64,000 bases of DNA from Pseudobutyrivibrio ruminis HUN009 (GCF_000703005.1 NZ_JNLH01000001.1:2039001-2103000); one strand, 5' to 3'. Shown: positions 46,438-54,971, counted from the stretch's first letter. A program made the numbers and translations. The notes: generated from the letters alone by a model not told the origin.

Positions 46438-46833
46438 ATGAATATTGGTTTGGTAGCACACGACTCTAAGAAGAAGCTTATGCAAAATTTCTGTATTGCT
46501 TACAGAGGTATTCTTAGCAAGAATGAAATTTTTGCAACAGGTACTACTGGAAGACTTGTAGAGGAAGTTACTAATCTTAGTGTACATAAATACTTAGCTG
46601 GACATTTAGGCGGAACACAGCAGTTAGGTGCTCAGATTGAGCAGAATGAGATTGACTTGGTTATTTTCCTTAGAGATCCACTTACTGTTAAGTCTCATGA
46701 GCCTGATGTTAATAGCATTGTTCGTATTTGCGATGCTAATAACATCCCTCTTGCTACTAATTTAGCAACAGCTGAGTTATTAATTAAATCACTTGATAGA
46801 GGAGATCTTGAGTGGCGTGAGATGTATAAATAA
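46438..46833 (+). CDS. mgsA: Methylglyoxal synthase
   Basis: 131 residues. It converts dihydroxyacetone phosphate to methylglyoxal and phosphate, a bypass when phosphate is low. Visible motifs are VAHDSKK with the catalytic-region His near 9, ATGTTGRLVEE near 38, HLGGTQQLGAQI near 60 and FLRDPL carrying the catalytic Asp near 81. GGGAGG lies just upstream in the rodA end. The mgsA-rodA association is common in clostridia. Confidence 0.96.
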   Translation: MNIGLVAHDSKKKLMQNFCIAYRGILSKNEIFATGTTGRLVEEVTNLSVHKYLAGHLGGTQQLGAQIEQNEIDLVIFLRDPLTVKSHEPDVNSIVRICDANNIPLATNLATAELLIKSLDRGDLEWREMYK

Positions 46834-47797
46834 ACTATTAAGCATTATACTGATTATTTGTATATCTTTACCGCTTATGGCATGTGGTGACACTTCTGAA
46901 TCTGTTGCATCGTACCAGATGTATGATACTTCATTTACATATGGTATTACTCATAATGGAGCTACATCAAATGTTCAATTATTTGCAAAGGATTTATGTG
47001 TAGCTGGTACAGATGATTTAGGCACTTCTGCAGTTGATTCTCAAGTTGCAGGTGCTGCAGGCGCTTTCAACACTACAGAGCAATCGGTTGTATATGCCCA
47101 GTCATTGCATGAAAAGATGTATCCTGCATCCACTACTAAGATACTTACGTCTTATATAGCTTGTTTATATGGTAATTTGGATGATTATTATACTGTAAGT
47201 GCAAATGCAGTTGATCAGGCTAGTGATTCATCTGTTATTGACTTGAAAGAGGGAGATGTGATTAGTCTTAGAGATTTGCTTTATGGGTTAATGCTTAGAT
47301 CAGGTAATGATGCTGCTGTGGCTATCGCAGAAGGTATAAGCGGAGATGTAGAAACATTTGCTACTTTGATGAATAGTACCGCTAAATCCTTGGGTGCAAC
47401 AAATTCGAACTTTATTACGCCTAATGGATTGCACGATGAAAATCATTACACCACTGTATATGACATGTATTTGATATTAAACGCTGCTATGTCTAACGAA
47501 CAGTTTTACACAATATTTACTGCAAGCACATATACAGCAAGCTATACTAGTGGTGGTGAAGCAAAGACCCAGGAGTGGAAGACTACAAATCAATATATTA
47601 CTGGCAATGTAAATACACCTTCAGGTTTCACTATTTTAGGTGGTAAAACTGGTACAACAGGAGCTGCTGGTTACTGTTTGGTCCTTCTTTCAGAAAATGA
47701 GGACCACGACAAAATAATATCGATTGTTTTTAACGCAGATTGTCGTTCTAATTTATATCTGCTCATGAATGAAATACTTAGTAACTATTGCCTATAA
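46817..47797 (+). CDS. D-alanyl-D-alanine carboxypeptidase, predicted lipoprotein
   Basis: 326 residues from GTG 46817, inside the 3' end of mgsA. This start gives a clean type II signal peptide ending in LPLMAC; TTG 46808 and TTG 46793 are alternatives. The S11 peptidase motifs are SxxK as S105-T-T-K108, SGN near 161 and KTG near 279. It trims the terminal D-Ala of peptidoglycan stem peptides outside the cell. Unlike PBP5-type enzymes it ends soon after the catalytic domain, with no C-terminal membrane-binding helix; the lipid anchor may replace it. Confidence 0.88.
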   Translation: MRCINKLLSIILIICISLPLMACGDTSESVASYQMYDTSFTYGITHNGATSNVQLFAKDLCVAGTDDLGTSAVDSQVAGAAGAFNTTEQSVVYAQSLHEKMYPASTTKILTSYIACLYGNLDDYYTVSANAVDQASDSSVIDLKEGDVISLRDLLYGLMLRSGNDAAVAIAEGISGDVETFATLMNSTAKSLGATNSNFITPNGLHDENHYTTVYDMYLILNAAMSNEQFYTIFTASTYTASYTSGGEAKTQEWKTTNQYITGNVNTPSGFTILGGKTGTTGAAGYCLVLLSENEDHDKIISIVFNADCRSNLYLLMNEILSNYCL

Positions 47798-47817
47798 TTT
47801 GGCATTTAGTATTTAGG

Positions 47818-47839
47818 TTTTAACAGCATTATGTTAAAA
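47818..47839. repeat. Inverted repeat between carboxypeptidase and P-loop gene
   Basis: Perfect 8-bp arms TTTTAACA/TGTTAAAA with a 6-nt spacer. The stem is AT-only apart from one pair, so it is a poor terminator. The right arm contains TAAAAT, which could be a -10, so an operator is possible. Confidence 0.55.
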
Positions 47840-47875
47840 TTGATATAACTAAAAATTTAAGGGAGGTATTTTGAC

Positions 47876-48298
47876 ATGGTGGAAATTATTTCAGGCGAAA
47901 AGGGTAAAGGCAAGACAAAGTATTTACTTGACAAGGTTAACAGTGATGTCAAAAAGGTTGACGGATCTGTTGTTTACATTGACAAGAATACGAAGCACAT
48001 GTATGAACTTGATTCGAAGATTCGATTGATAAACATGGGGGATTATCCAGTCGAATCTACAGATGAGTTTTTAGGTTTCCTTAGTGGAGTTTTATCTCAG
48101 AATTCTGATATTCAGGAAGTATTTCTTGATAGTTTTCTTACTGTTTCCTACGTTGATTCATCAGACGGTCTTAATGTAGCCCTTAATAAGCTTGATAAGA
48201 TTTGCAACATGTATGATGTTAAATTTGTTTTATCAGTTAGTAAAAATGAAAAGGATTTGCCAGAAAATGCAAAGGGCAAAATCATAATCTCTTTATAA
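47876..48298 (+). CDS. Small P-loop protein of unknown function
   Basis: 140 residues. A Walker A-like GEKGKGKTKYL lies at residues 7-17, and a strand ending in VFLDSF near 82 could supply a Walker B aspartate. There is no helicase or kinase signature and no membrane segment. GGGAGG precedes the ATG. It lies between cell-wall genes and the HlyD-like gene upstream of yggS-sepF. I do not recognise a characterised family. Confidence 0.7.
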   Translation: MVEIISGEKGKGKTKYLLDKVNSDVKKVDGSVVYIDKNTKHMYELDSKIRLINMGDYPVESTDEFLGFLSGVLSQNSDIQEVFLDSFLTVSYVDSSDGLNVALNKLDKICNMYDVKFVLSVSKNEKDLPENAKGKIIISL

Positions 48299-48311
48299 TT
48301 TATGAGTATGT

Positions 48312-48334
48312 TAGGGCACGGTTTGCGTGCCCTA
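48312..48334 (+). terminator. GC-rich hairpin after the P-loop gene
   Basis: A perfect 9-bp stem TAGGGCACG/CGTGCCCTA with a GTTTG loop. No T-run follows; instead TATAAT begins in the right arm (48333-48338). It could be a factor-dependent terminator or a roadblock structure. Confidence 0.55.
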
Positions 48335-48353
48335 TAATTATGTTAGACAATAT

Positions 48354-49745
48354 ATGAAAAGAAAAAAGAAAAATGATAACAAAATAATTAAATACCCAAA
48401 GCAATACCATTTTTCTATTGGTTTTATCGTTATAGGCGTAATGTTTATCTATATGATGTATCATTTATTTACTTATGTCACTGCAGATAACATTACTGTT
48501 TATGAGGTGTCACAGGGTTCTATATCTTCAAATCTCGAGTACAATGCACTTGCTATCAGACAAGAACAAATTGTCACTGCAGATAATTCGGGAGATATTT
48601 TATACCTGGCTGAAAATTTTGGTAAAGTTGGTTCGAAATCCCAGGTTTATGCATTGGATACTACAGGTGAAATTTTATCCTCACTGGAGGATTCTGGTGA
48701 AGATACAGATGTTGTATTAGATGATGAAGACTACTCAAAGATTCAATCTACAGTTTCTAATTTTTTGATTGACTATGATGGAATCAATTTCCTTAAGACA
48801 TATTCATTCAAAAATGATTTAGAATCCCAGGTTGAGCAGCTATATACTGTATCGGCTATGGAGTCTATGGGGGATTCATTGGACTCAGCAATAGCTTCTG
48901 GCTCTTTTACTATTTATAATAGTGCTACGCCGGGTTTGGTTGTGTATTCTATTGATGGAATGGAAGACTTAACTACAGATACATTTACAGCTGATTCTTT
49001 TGATACTTCCGAGTATTCTTCTGAAAACCTTAAAGCACAAGAATCTATTGTTGCAGGGCAACCTGTATATAAGCTTATTACATCAGACCATTGGAATTTA
49101 GTATTGGAAGTTGATAAGACTTTGTATGATTCTCTTCAGGAAGAATCCTATTTAAAGATAAAATTTCTAGAGGATGACACCGAGACTTGGACAAACCTTG
49201 CATTTCAAGAAAAAGCTGGAAAATATTATTTAGTTTTAACTTTGGATGATTCCATGGATCGTTTCGCTGATTCGCGTTATGTCCATGTTAAGATTATTAA
49301 CAACAATATTTCAGGTTTAAAAATTCCTAATTCATCTATCGTAGAAAAAGAGTTCTATACAATACCTAAAGACTATATGATGCAGGGAAATAACAGCGAT
49401 GAAGCTGGATTCCTACTTCAATCTGGTTCGGAAAATATGTATATTACTCCAACAATCTACTACGAATCTGATGATTATTACTTTATAGATGACGAGATTG
49501 TCACAAGAGGGGATAAGTTAATTAAGCCTAATTCCAATGAGCAGTATGTAGTTGGTTCTACCACTGATAAATTGGAGGGAGTATATAATGTCAATAAAGG
49601 CTATGCTGTATTTAAACAAATAGAAATTCTTTATCAGAACGATGATTATTCTATTATTAAAACTGGTACAAACTATGGTATATCAATGTATGATCATATT
49701 GTACTACAGGGCGATGAGGTAGAAGAAAATTCAATCATAAATTAA
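48354..49745 (+). CDS. HlyD-like membrane-anchored protein of the sepF locus
   Basis: 463 residues from ATG 48354. A GTG at 48327 lies in the preceding hairpin and is not favoured. A basic N-terminus leads to one membrane helix (about 22-42). Then follows an extracytoplasmic part with HlyD/biotinyl-lipoyl-like strands (GDILYLAENFGKVGSKSQVY near 80) and a predicted helical insert. No ABC or RND transporter gene is adjacent, so a classical efflux adaptor role is doubtful. Relatives occur next to yggS-sepF in Firmicutes, pointing to envelope or division work. No Shine-Dalgarno is visible. Confidence 0.75.
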   Translation: MKRKKKNDNKIIKYPKQYHFSIGFIVIGVMFIYMMYHLFTYVTADNITVYEVSQGSISSNLEYNALAIRQEQIVTADNSGDILYLAENFGKVGSKSQVYALDTTGEILSSLEDSGEDTDVVLDDEDYSKIQSTVSNFLIDYDGINFLKTYSFKNDLESQVEQLYTVSAMESMGDSLDSAIASGSFTIYNSATPGLVVYSIDGMEDLTTDTFTADSFDTSEYSSENLKAQESIVAGQPVYKLITSDHWNLVLEVDKTLYDSLQEESYLKIKFLEDDTETWTNLAFQEKAGKYYLVLTLDDSMDRFADSRYVHVKIINNNISGLKIPNSSIVEKEFYTIPKDYMMQGNNSDEAGFLLQSGSENMYITPTIYYESDDYYFIDDEIVTRGDKLIKPNSNEQYVVGSTTDKLEGVYNVNKGYAVFKQIEILYQNDDYSIIKTGTNYGISMYDHIVLQGDEVEENSIIN

Positions 49746-49780
49746 TAAATAGAGTCTTGATTTAATTAAGGAGATTTTAT

Positions 49781-50485
49781 ATGAGAGAGCAAGAATTAAA
49801 AGAGAATTTAACAAACGTTGAAGAAAGAGTTGCTGCGGCATGCAAAAGAGCTGGGAGAGCAAGAGAGGAAGTTACTCTTATTGCAGTTAGTAAGACAAAG
49901 CCAGTAGAGGATTTGCAGGTAATTTATAATTCAGGTATTCGTAACTTTGGTGAGAACAAAGTTCAGGAACTCACAGGGAAGATTCCTGAGATGCCAAATG
50001 ATATAGATTGGCATTTGATTGGTCACCTTCAGCGTAATAAAGTTAAATATATTGTAGACAAGGTCAAGCTTATCCATTCTGTAGATAGTTATAGATTAGC
50101 AGAAGAAATAAATATTCAGGCTAAAAAGCATGGTATAGTTGTACCTATTCTTATTGAGGTAAATGCAGCTAATGAGGCTACAAAGTTTGGTGTGAAGCTG
50201 GAAGAGACATTACAGCTTTGTGAAGAAATATCTCATTTAGAGAATGTTCACATCGAAGGATTAATGACTATAGCACCAAATGTAGTGGTTTCTGAAGAAA
50301 ATCGACCAATTTTTAACAAAATAAAGGCATTATCGGTTGACATAGCAAGAGAAAACCTTGATAATGTAGATATGAGAATTTTATCTATGGGAATGACAAA
50401 TGATTTTGAAGTTGCCATAGAAGAAGGTGCTACTCATGTACGTGTAGGTACAGCAATCTTCGGCGAGAGAAACTATAATATTTAA
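49781..50485 (+). CDS. YggS-family PLP homeostasis protein
   Basis: 234 residues, standard for YggS/PLPBP. The PLP lysine sits in LIAVSKTKP (about residue 39). Other blocks are NFGENKVQEL, WHLIGHLQRNK, and the C-terminal LSMGMTNDFEVAIEEGATHVRVGTAIFG. The family binds PLP without known catalysis and balances vitamin B6 and amino-acid pools. It sits immediately upstream of sepF, as in many Gram-positives. AAGGAG precedes the ATG. Confidence 0.96.
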   Translation: MREQELKENLTNVEERVAAACKRAGRAREEVTLIAVSKTKPVEDLQVIYNSGIRNFGENKVQELTGKIPEMPNDIDWHLIGHLQRNKVKYIVDKVKLIHSVDSYRLAEEINIQAKKHGIVVPILIEVNAANEATKFGVKLEETLQLCEEISHLENVHIEGLMTIAPNVVVSEENRPIFNKIKALSVDIARENLDNVDMRILSMGMTNDFEVAIEEGATHVRVGTAIFGERNYNI

Positions 50486-50502
50486 ATAAAGAGGAGTATG
50501 TT

Positions 50503-51015
50503 ATGTTTGAAAGAATGCTTGACGCGATGCATCTTAGTGACGACTACGACGATTATGATGATGATGAATTATATGATGAGGAAGAGGATAAATCCTTCTT
50601 CAACAAATTCGGAAAGAATTCAGACGAAGAAAGACGTCCAGTTTTGAACAAGCCTTCTGAAAAAGAGACTAGAGCTGCTAAACCAGCTCCAAAGATTACA
50701 CCTATGAGAAATAAAGGGAAAGGAACTGTTATGGAGGTTTGTGTTATTAAGCCATCTTCATTCGAGGATGCCAGAGAGATTTCTGAGACACTTTTAGCAG
50801 ATAGAACCGTTTTACTTAACATGAAAGGTTTGGATTTAGGAGTTGCTCAGCGTATCATTGATTTTACATGCGGTACATGTTATGCAATCGATGGTAACCT
50901 TCAGAGAATCGAAGATTACATCTTCATTATCACACCTGCAGGAGTTGAGCTATCTGGTGATTTAGCAGGAATCGTTGATGCCTTTGACTTTACAGGAATT
51001 CAAACAGGCTTTTAA
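50503..51015 (+). CDS. sepF: Cell division protein SepF
   Basis: 170 residues. An N-terminal amphipathic segment (MFERMLDAMHL) probably binds the membrane. An acidic Asp/Tyr-rich linker (about 12-35) and a basic stretch lead to the SepF core (about 80-165, with NMKGLDLGVAQRIIDFTCG). SepF bundles FtsZ filaments and anchors them. GAGGAG precedes the ATG, 17 nt after yggS. A terminator follows. Confidence 0.95.
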   Translation: MFERMLDAMHLSDDYDDYDDDELYDEEEDKSFFNKFGKNSDEERRPVLNKPSEKETRAAKPAPKITPMRNKGKGTVMEVCVIKPSSFEDAREISETLLADRTVLLNMKGLDLGVAQRIIDFTCGTCYAIDGNLQRIEDYIFIITPAGVELSGDLAGIVDAFDFTGIQTGF

Positions 51016-51020
51016 ATTAT

Positions 51021-51050
51021 AAGCACCAGATTATCTGGTGCTTTTCTTTT
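51021..51050 (+). terminator. Intrinsic terminator after sepF
   Basis: A perfect 10-bp stem AAGCACCAGA/TCTGGTGCTT with a TTA loop, followed by TTCTTTT. Confidence 0.93.
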
Positions 51051-51091
51051 TACTTATGTTGACTTGCTTTTGATCATTACGGGAGAATAGA

Positions 51092-52183
51092 ATGCTTCAA
51101 GATTTACTAATCAATTACGAGAACAAGCCATGTTATAAAATTGTATTTAGACCCGATTTTTCTGATTTAATAAATGTGTTTAATTCAGAAGTAAACCATC
51201 AATACGATAGGATTTGCATTGTTACAGATTCTAATGTGGCGCAGCTATACTTGGGTGAAATTATATCAGGATTTAAGAATACTAATTCGGAGGTTTATTC
51301 GTTTAGCTTTGACGCAGGCGAAGAATCTAAAAATCTCGATGTTGTTAATTTGTTATATCAGCATTTAATATTACATAAGTTTACTAGAAATTCGTTGCTT
51401 GTAGCATTAGGCGGTGGAGTTGTTGGAGATTTAACGGGATTTGCTGCAGCTACTTTCTTAAGAGGTATTGATTTTATTCAAATTCCTACTACATTGCTTT
51501 CACAGGTTGATAGTTCTGTAGGTGGTAAAACTGGTGTTGATTTTAACCAATATAAAAACATGGTTGGCGCGTTCTACATGCCAAAGCTTGTTTATATGAA
51601 TATTGGTTCTTTAAATACTCTGGATGATAATAACTTTATTTGTGGTATGGGCGAAGTTATTAAAAGTGCTCTTATTGCTGATAAGGATTTCTATAATTGG
51701 CTTAAGGAAAATGCTTCATTACTAAAAGAACGTAATTATGATGCGTTAGCTTATGCTGTTGGAAAGTGCTGTGGAATTAAAGGCCATGTAGTTGAAATTG
51801 ATCCCAAGGAAAAAGGTATCAGAGCGTATCTTAATTTTGGTCACACCATAGGTCATGCTATTGAGAAGCTTAAGAATTTTATGTTGGGACACGGACAGTG
51901 CGTAGGACTTGGTATGGTCTCAGCAATTTATTTATCTAACAAATTATCTTACATATCGGATGATGAGGTTTCTGATATTATTGATACTTTGAAGGAGTTT
52001 GATATTCCGGTTAGTGTAGATGGTTTGAATCCAACAGAAGTTCTTGCAGCTACCAAGTCAGATAAAAAAATGACTGGAAACAAGATTAAATTTACTATAT
52101 TAAAGGCGATAGGTCAGGCCGATTCATATTTGGATTTTTCCGATGAAGATTTGCTTTGGGCTATAGATAAGGTGCTAGTTTAA
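51092..52183 (+). CDS. aroB: 3-dehydroquinate synthase
   Basis: 363 residues. AroB closes DAHP to 3-dehydroquinate, the second shikimate step, using NAD+ and a metal. Signatures are ALGGGVVGDLTGFAAATFLRG (near 106), QIPTTLLSQVDSSVGGKTGVD (near 131), and the metal-site NFGHTIGHAIE near 249 with a later GHGQCVGLGM. GGGAG precedes the ATG. No other aro gene is beside it. Its stop overlaps lspA by one base. Confidence 0.97.
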   Translation: MLQDLLINYENKPCYKIVFRPDFSDLINVFNSEVNHQYDRICIVTDSNVAQLYLGEIISGFKNTNSEVYSFSFDAGEESKNLDVVNLLYQHLILHKFTRNSLLVALGGGVVGDLTGFAAATFLRGIDFIQIPTTLLSQVDSSVGGKTGVDFNQYKNMVGAFYMPKLVYMNIGSLNTLDDNNFICGMGEVIKSALIADKDFYNWLKENASLLKERNYDALAYAVGKCCGIKGHVVEIDPKEKGIRAYLNFGHTIGHAIEKLKNFMLGHGQCVGLGMVSAIYLSNKLSYISDDEVSDIIDTLKEFDIPVSVDGLNPTEVLAATKSDKKMTGNKIKFTILKAIGQADSYLDFSDEDLLWAIDKVLV

Positions 52184-52713
52184 TGTTTTACAAATATAAA
52201 AAATCAGTTTCATTGCTTTATAGCTTAATACTTATAATTTTACTTATAGCGCTTGATCAGTTTACTAAGGTTTTAGCTGTGAGACATCTTATGAATAAGC
52301 CAGATATAATTCTTATTTCTAATGTATTGCAGCTTCATTATCTAGAAAACACAGGTGCAGCTTTTTCAATCTTAGAGGGAAAGCAGATTGTATTTGCGAT
52401 TATTACACCGATTCTACTGGTTGCTCTTTGCTATATTTTGGTAAAGATGCCTCAGACTAAGAAGTATCAGGCTTTAGATTATATTATTGTTTTTTTAGTA
52501 GCAGGAGCTATAGGCAATTATATCGATAGAATCATGAACAATTATGTTGTTGATTTTATTTATTTTTCGCTTATCAATTTTCCTGTATTTAATGTTGCAG
52601 ATTGCTACGTTACAGTTTCTGTTATTTTACTGTTAATTCTTATAATGTGGTATTATACAGATGAGGATTTAGATGATATTAAAAAAGGATTAAAGATTAC
52701 AAAGAATGGATGA
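52183..52713 (+). CDS. lspA: Lipoprotein signal peptidase II
   Basis: 176 residues with four membrane helices. The catalytic aspartates lie in GNYIDR (about 108-113) and FNVADCYVT (about 137). ENTGAAFSIL near residue 50 is the conserved NxGAAF motif. It cleaves the signal peptide of diacylated prolipoproteins such as the DUF3048 protein and DD-carboxypeptidase of this window. A polar tail follows the last helix. It overlaps the rluD-like gene by 8 nt, in the usual lspA-rluD order. Confidence 0.96.
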   Translation: MFYKYKKSVSLLYSLILIILLIALDQFTKVLAVRHLMNKPDIILISNVLQLHYLENTGAAFSILEGKQIVFAIITPILLVALCYILVKMPQTKKYQALDYIIVFLVAGAIGNYIDRIMNNYVVDFIYFSLINFPVFNVADCYVTVSVILLLILIMWYYTDEDLDDIKKGLKITKNG

Positions 52714-53620
52714 ATTTACTTTATCAATTGAGGATTCTGCAGATTGTGGAGTCAGAATAGATAAATATTTAGCTCAAGCATTACCTGAGAAATCACGAAG
52801 CTACTATCAAAAAGCCATTGATAGTGGCTTTGTTTTAGTTAATGGAAAACAGGTCAAATCTAAATATCAGACCAAACTTGGTGACGATATTGTTGTAAGC
52901 ATAGAGCCAGTAAAAGAGATAGATATTCAGCCTGAGGATATTCCTATTGAAATTCTTTACGAGGATCAGGATGTAATTGTTGTTAATAAGCCTAAGGGAA
53001 TGGTTGTGCATCCGGCACCAGGTCATTATTCTGGTACACTTGTCAATGCACTTATGTATCATTGCAAAGATTCATTATCTGGAATTAATGGAGAAATTAG
53101 ACCAGGAATTGTACATAGAATAGATATGAATACTACAGGGTCTCTTTTAGTATGCAAAAACGATAAAGCTCATAATGATATTGCCGCTCAAATCAAAGTG
53201 CATTCAGTAAATCGTATATATAAGGGAATCGTTATTGGAAATTTTAAAGAGAACGAAGGCACGATAAACGCTAGAATTGGCCGAAATCCGAAAGATAGAA
53301 AGAAAATGGCTGTAGTAAGTGATGGTCGTGAAGCAATCACTCATTTCAAGGTTTTAGAGCAATATAAAGGCTATTCTTATGTACAGTTTAAGCTGGAAAC
53401 TGGAAGAACCCATCAGATTCGTGTTCACATGGCTCATATAGGCCATCCATTGCTTGGGGATGACGTTTATGGAAAGCCAGTTAAGAATCTTCAGGGCCAA
53501 ACTCTTCATGCTCAAACAATTGGATTTGTTCAGCCTACTACTGGAGAATATGTTGAAGTAGATGCTCCGTTGCCTGCTTATTTTGAGGATTTACTTACTA
53601 AATATAGAAAAATGGTATAG
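52706..53620 (+). CDS. RluD-family rRNA pseudouridine synthase
   Basis: 304 residues. An N-terminal S4 domain (about 12-75, RIDKYLAQALPEKSRSY) precedes the RluA-type catalytic domain. The catalytic motif is HRIDMNTTGSLLV near residue 139, with HRIDMNTTG where HRLDxxTSG is usual; the Asp is kept. ETGRTHQIRVHMAHIGHPLLGD lies near 230. It probably isomerises uridines in 23S rRNA helix 69. The stop codon lies inside the palindromic terminator. Confidence 0.94.
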   Translation: MDEFTLSIEDSADCGVRIDKYLAQALPEKSRSYYQKAIDSGFVLVNGKQVKSKYQTKLGDDIVVSIEPVKEIDIQPEDIPIEILYEDQDVIVVNKPKGMVVHPAPGHYSGTLVNALMYHCKDSLSGINGEIRPGIVHRIDMNTTGSLLVCKNDKAHNDIAAQIKVHSVNRIYKGIVIGNFKENEGTINARIGRNPKDRKKMAVVSDGREAITHFKVLEQYKGYSYVQFKLETGRTHQIRVHMAHIGHPLLGDDVYGKPVKNLQGQTLHAQTIGFVQPTTGEYVEVDAPLPAYFEDLLTKYRKMV

Positions 53621-53639
53621 GAATTCCTATACCATTTTT
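53608..53639. terminator. Bidirectional palindromic terminator
   Basis: A perfect 32-nt palindrome with 14-bp arms around AATT, A-tract on the left and T-tract on the right. It serves the plus-strand rluD-like gene, whose stop codon it contains, and the minus-strand recombinase that ends at 53639. It marks the core/accessory boundary. Confidence 0.92.
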
Positions 53640-54703
53640 TATGTATCTTTTCTTCGGAAATCTACTGCATTGCGGGCCTGTCGTTTGTGCTCGTCTTCAA
53701 TAGCAGCGTAGTAGTCGATTGTAGTATTAATATTTTCGTGGCCTAATACATCAGCTACAAGCCTGATATCTCCGGTTTCACGATAGAGGGCAGTACCATA
53801 GGTGCTTCGAAGCTTATGAGGCGTGATTTTTTTGTTTGGAACCACTATTTTGGCGTATTTCTTAACGAGATTTTCAATGGCATCAACACTAATTCGCTTT
53901 CCTTGAAGGGAATAGAAGAGAGCAGTTTCATGGCCTTCTACAGGATTTATATATTGGCGTTCGCCATTTATATAGTCTTTTAGAACGTCTGCGACCTCCT
54001 GATTGAAGTAGATAACGTCCTGTCCGCCTCCCTTTCGAACGATTGTTAAAGAATTAACATGAAAATCTACATCATTTAAATCCAGGCCATTACATTCGCT
54101 GACTCGGATTCCGGTATTTAGCATCAAAGTAAGGATTGCAAGGTCGCGGCCGCGTGTTTTTTGATTATACATGCGTTGACGCTCAGATGTATAGGCAGTT
54201 CCGTTATCAATGGCGTCTAGAATTGCTTGAACCTCATAATTGTTCATTCTAATGATGTTTTTGTCTTTTTTGAGCTTTGGTAATTCAACTGTAGCCGTTG
54301 GATCATCGTCAATATTGTGTCTGGTATAGTGATACTTGAACATACCACGTAATGGAGACATTTTACGAGCGATTGCTTTTTTATCATTTTCGTGTTGTTC
54401 GCCTACAACATTTAATTCCAAATAACGTTGGTACTCAATAATATCATCAGCTGTAATTTTATTTAAAACGCCGTAATCAATTTTTTTGAGGTCTGAACCA
54501 TCAATTGTAGGGTTGGAGGCTCCTAAAAATCGAAAAAAAGTTAATAGATCATAGGAATATGAAATTAAAGTGCTAGGCTGAGTTGTATGTTCCTTAGAAT
54601 AAATATAATCAGCAGCACACTTAGGAAGCTGTGAGATTAACTCACGTAATTTGATTTTTTGATTCTTTGTTTTGTCTTTATAGAACTGTGAATCTTTACC
54701 CAT
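53639..54703 (-). CDS. Tyrosine recombinase (XerC/XerS-like)
   Basis: 354 residues. An N-terminal SAM-like DNA-binding domain (about 20-130) is followed by the catalytic domain with the full set R200 (GIRVSE), K224 (RKGGG), H296-x-x-R299 (HKLR), H322 (LGHEN) and Tyr at 331/332. Length and layout resemble single-chain Xer proteins such as XerS (about 356 residues), so it could resolve chromosome dimers with FtsK. Its place at the edge of an accessory region also fits an element integrase. GGGAGG precedes the ATG. It has its own promoter, with a large palindrome at the transcription start. Confidence 0.92.
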   Translation of the reverse strand: MGKDSQFYKDKTKNQKIKLRELISQLPKCAADYIYSKEHTTQPSTLISYSYDLLTFFRFLGASNPTIDGSDLKKIDYGVLNKITADDIIEYQRYLELNVVGEQHENDKKAIARKMSPLRGMFKYHYTRHNIDDDPTATVELPKLKKDKNIIRMNNYEVQAILDAIDNGTAYTSERQRMYNQKTRGRDLAILTLMLNTGIRVSECNGLDLNDVDFHVNSLTIVRKGGGQDVIYFNQEVADVLKDYINGERQYINPVEGHETALFYSLQGKRISVDAIENLVKKYAKIVVPNKKITPHKLRSTYGTALYRETGDIRLVADVLGHENINTTIDYYAAIEDEHKRQARNAVDFRRKDT

Positions 54704-54777
54704 ATTGTAAATCCTCCCAAAAATTTGAAAAAACAGGGGATAGATAGAAATGCCGTATTTTCGGGCTTTTTTAATAC

Positions 54778-54813
54778 TATCTATCGGATAAACAGATATT
54801 TAACCGATAGATA
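54778..54813. promoter_or_regulatory. 36-bp near-palindrome: dif-like site or operator
   Basis: Arms TATCTATCGG (54778-54787) and CCGATAGATA (54804-54813) are exact. The inner TAAA/TTTA also pairs, leaving one mismatch per side and a 6-bp centre CAGATA. An 11-6-11 architecture is that of Xer dif sites. The same segment lies immediately after the -10 of the recombinase promoter, the usual place for a repressor site. Confidence 0.65.
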
Positions 54814-54814
54814 C

Positions 54815-54844
54815 ATTTTACTCTCTTCTGCGTTTTTTTGTCAA
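54815..54844 (-). promoter_or_regulatory. Promoter of the tyrosine recombinase
   Basis: On the minus strand TTGACA (54844-54839), an 18-nt spacer and TAAAAT (54820-54815). Transcription would start within the adjacent palindrome. Confidence 0.75.
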
Positions 54845-54862
54845 GTGCTATATTTAACGCCC

Positions 54863-54957
54863 GTAACTTTTTTTAGTAAATGCAAAATTCCGATACTTAA
54901 TGCAAATTTTCACAGGTAAAAGCAAAACCTATAGTGCTATTGCATTTAGTACCGGAA
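54863..54957. repeat. Cluster of TA[GC]T[AT]AATGCAA repeats
   Basis: Copies at 54874-54885 and 54894-54905 (plus) and 54951-54940 (minus). The last two are part of an 18-bp inverted repeat (54888-54905 with 54940-54957, 16 of 18 matches). The first belongs to a 23-24-nt direct repeat recurring at 55651-55673. The spacing resembles arm-type sites of an integrase. Confidence 0.65.
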
Positions 54958-54971
54958 ATATTAGGCAAAAT

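Noticed and set aside
51059..51087. TTGACT upstream of aroB as a promoter
   Set aside because: No -10-like hexamer occurs 16-18 nt downstream.
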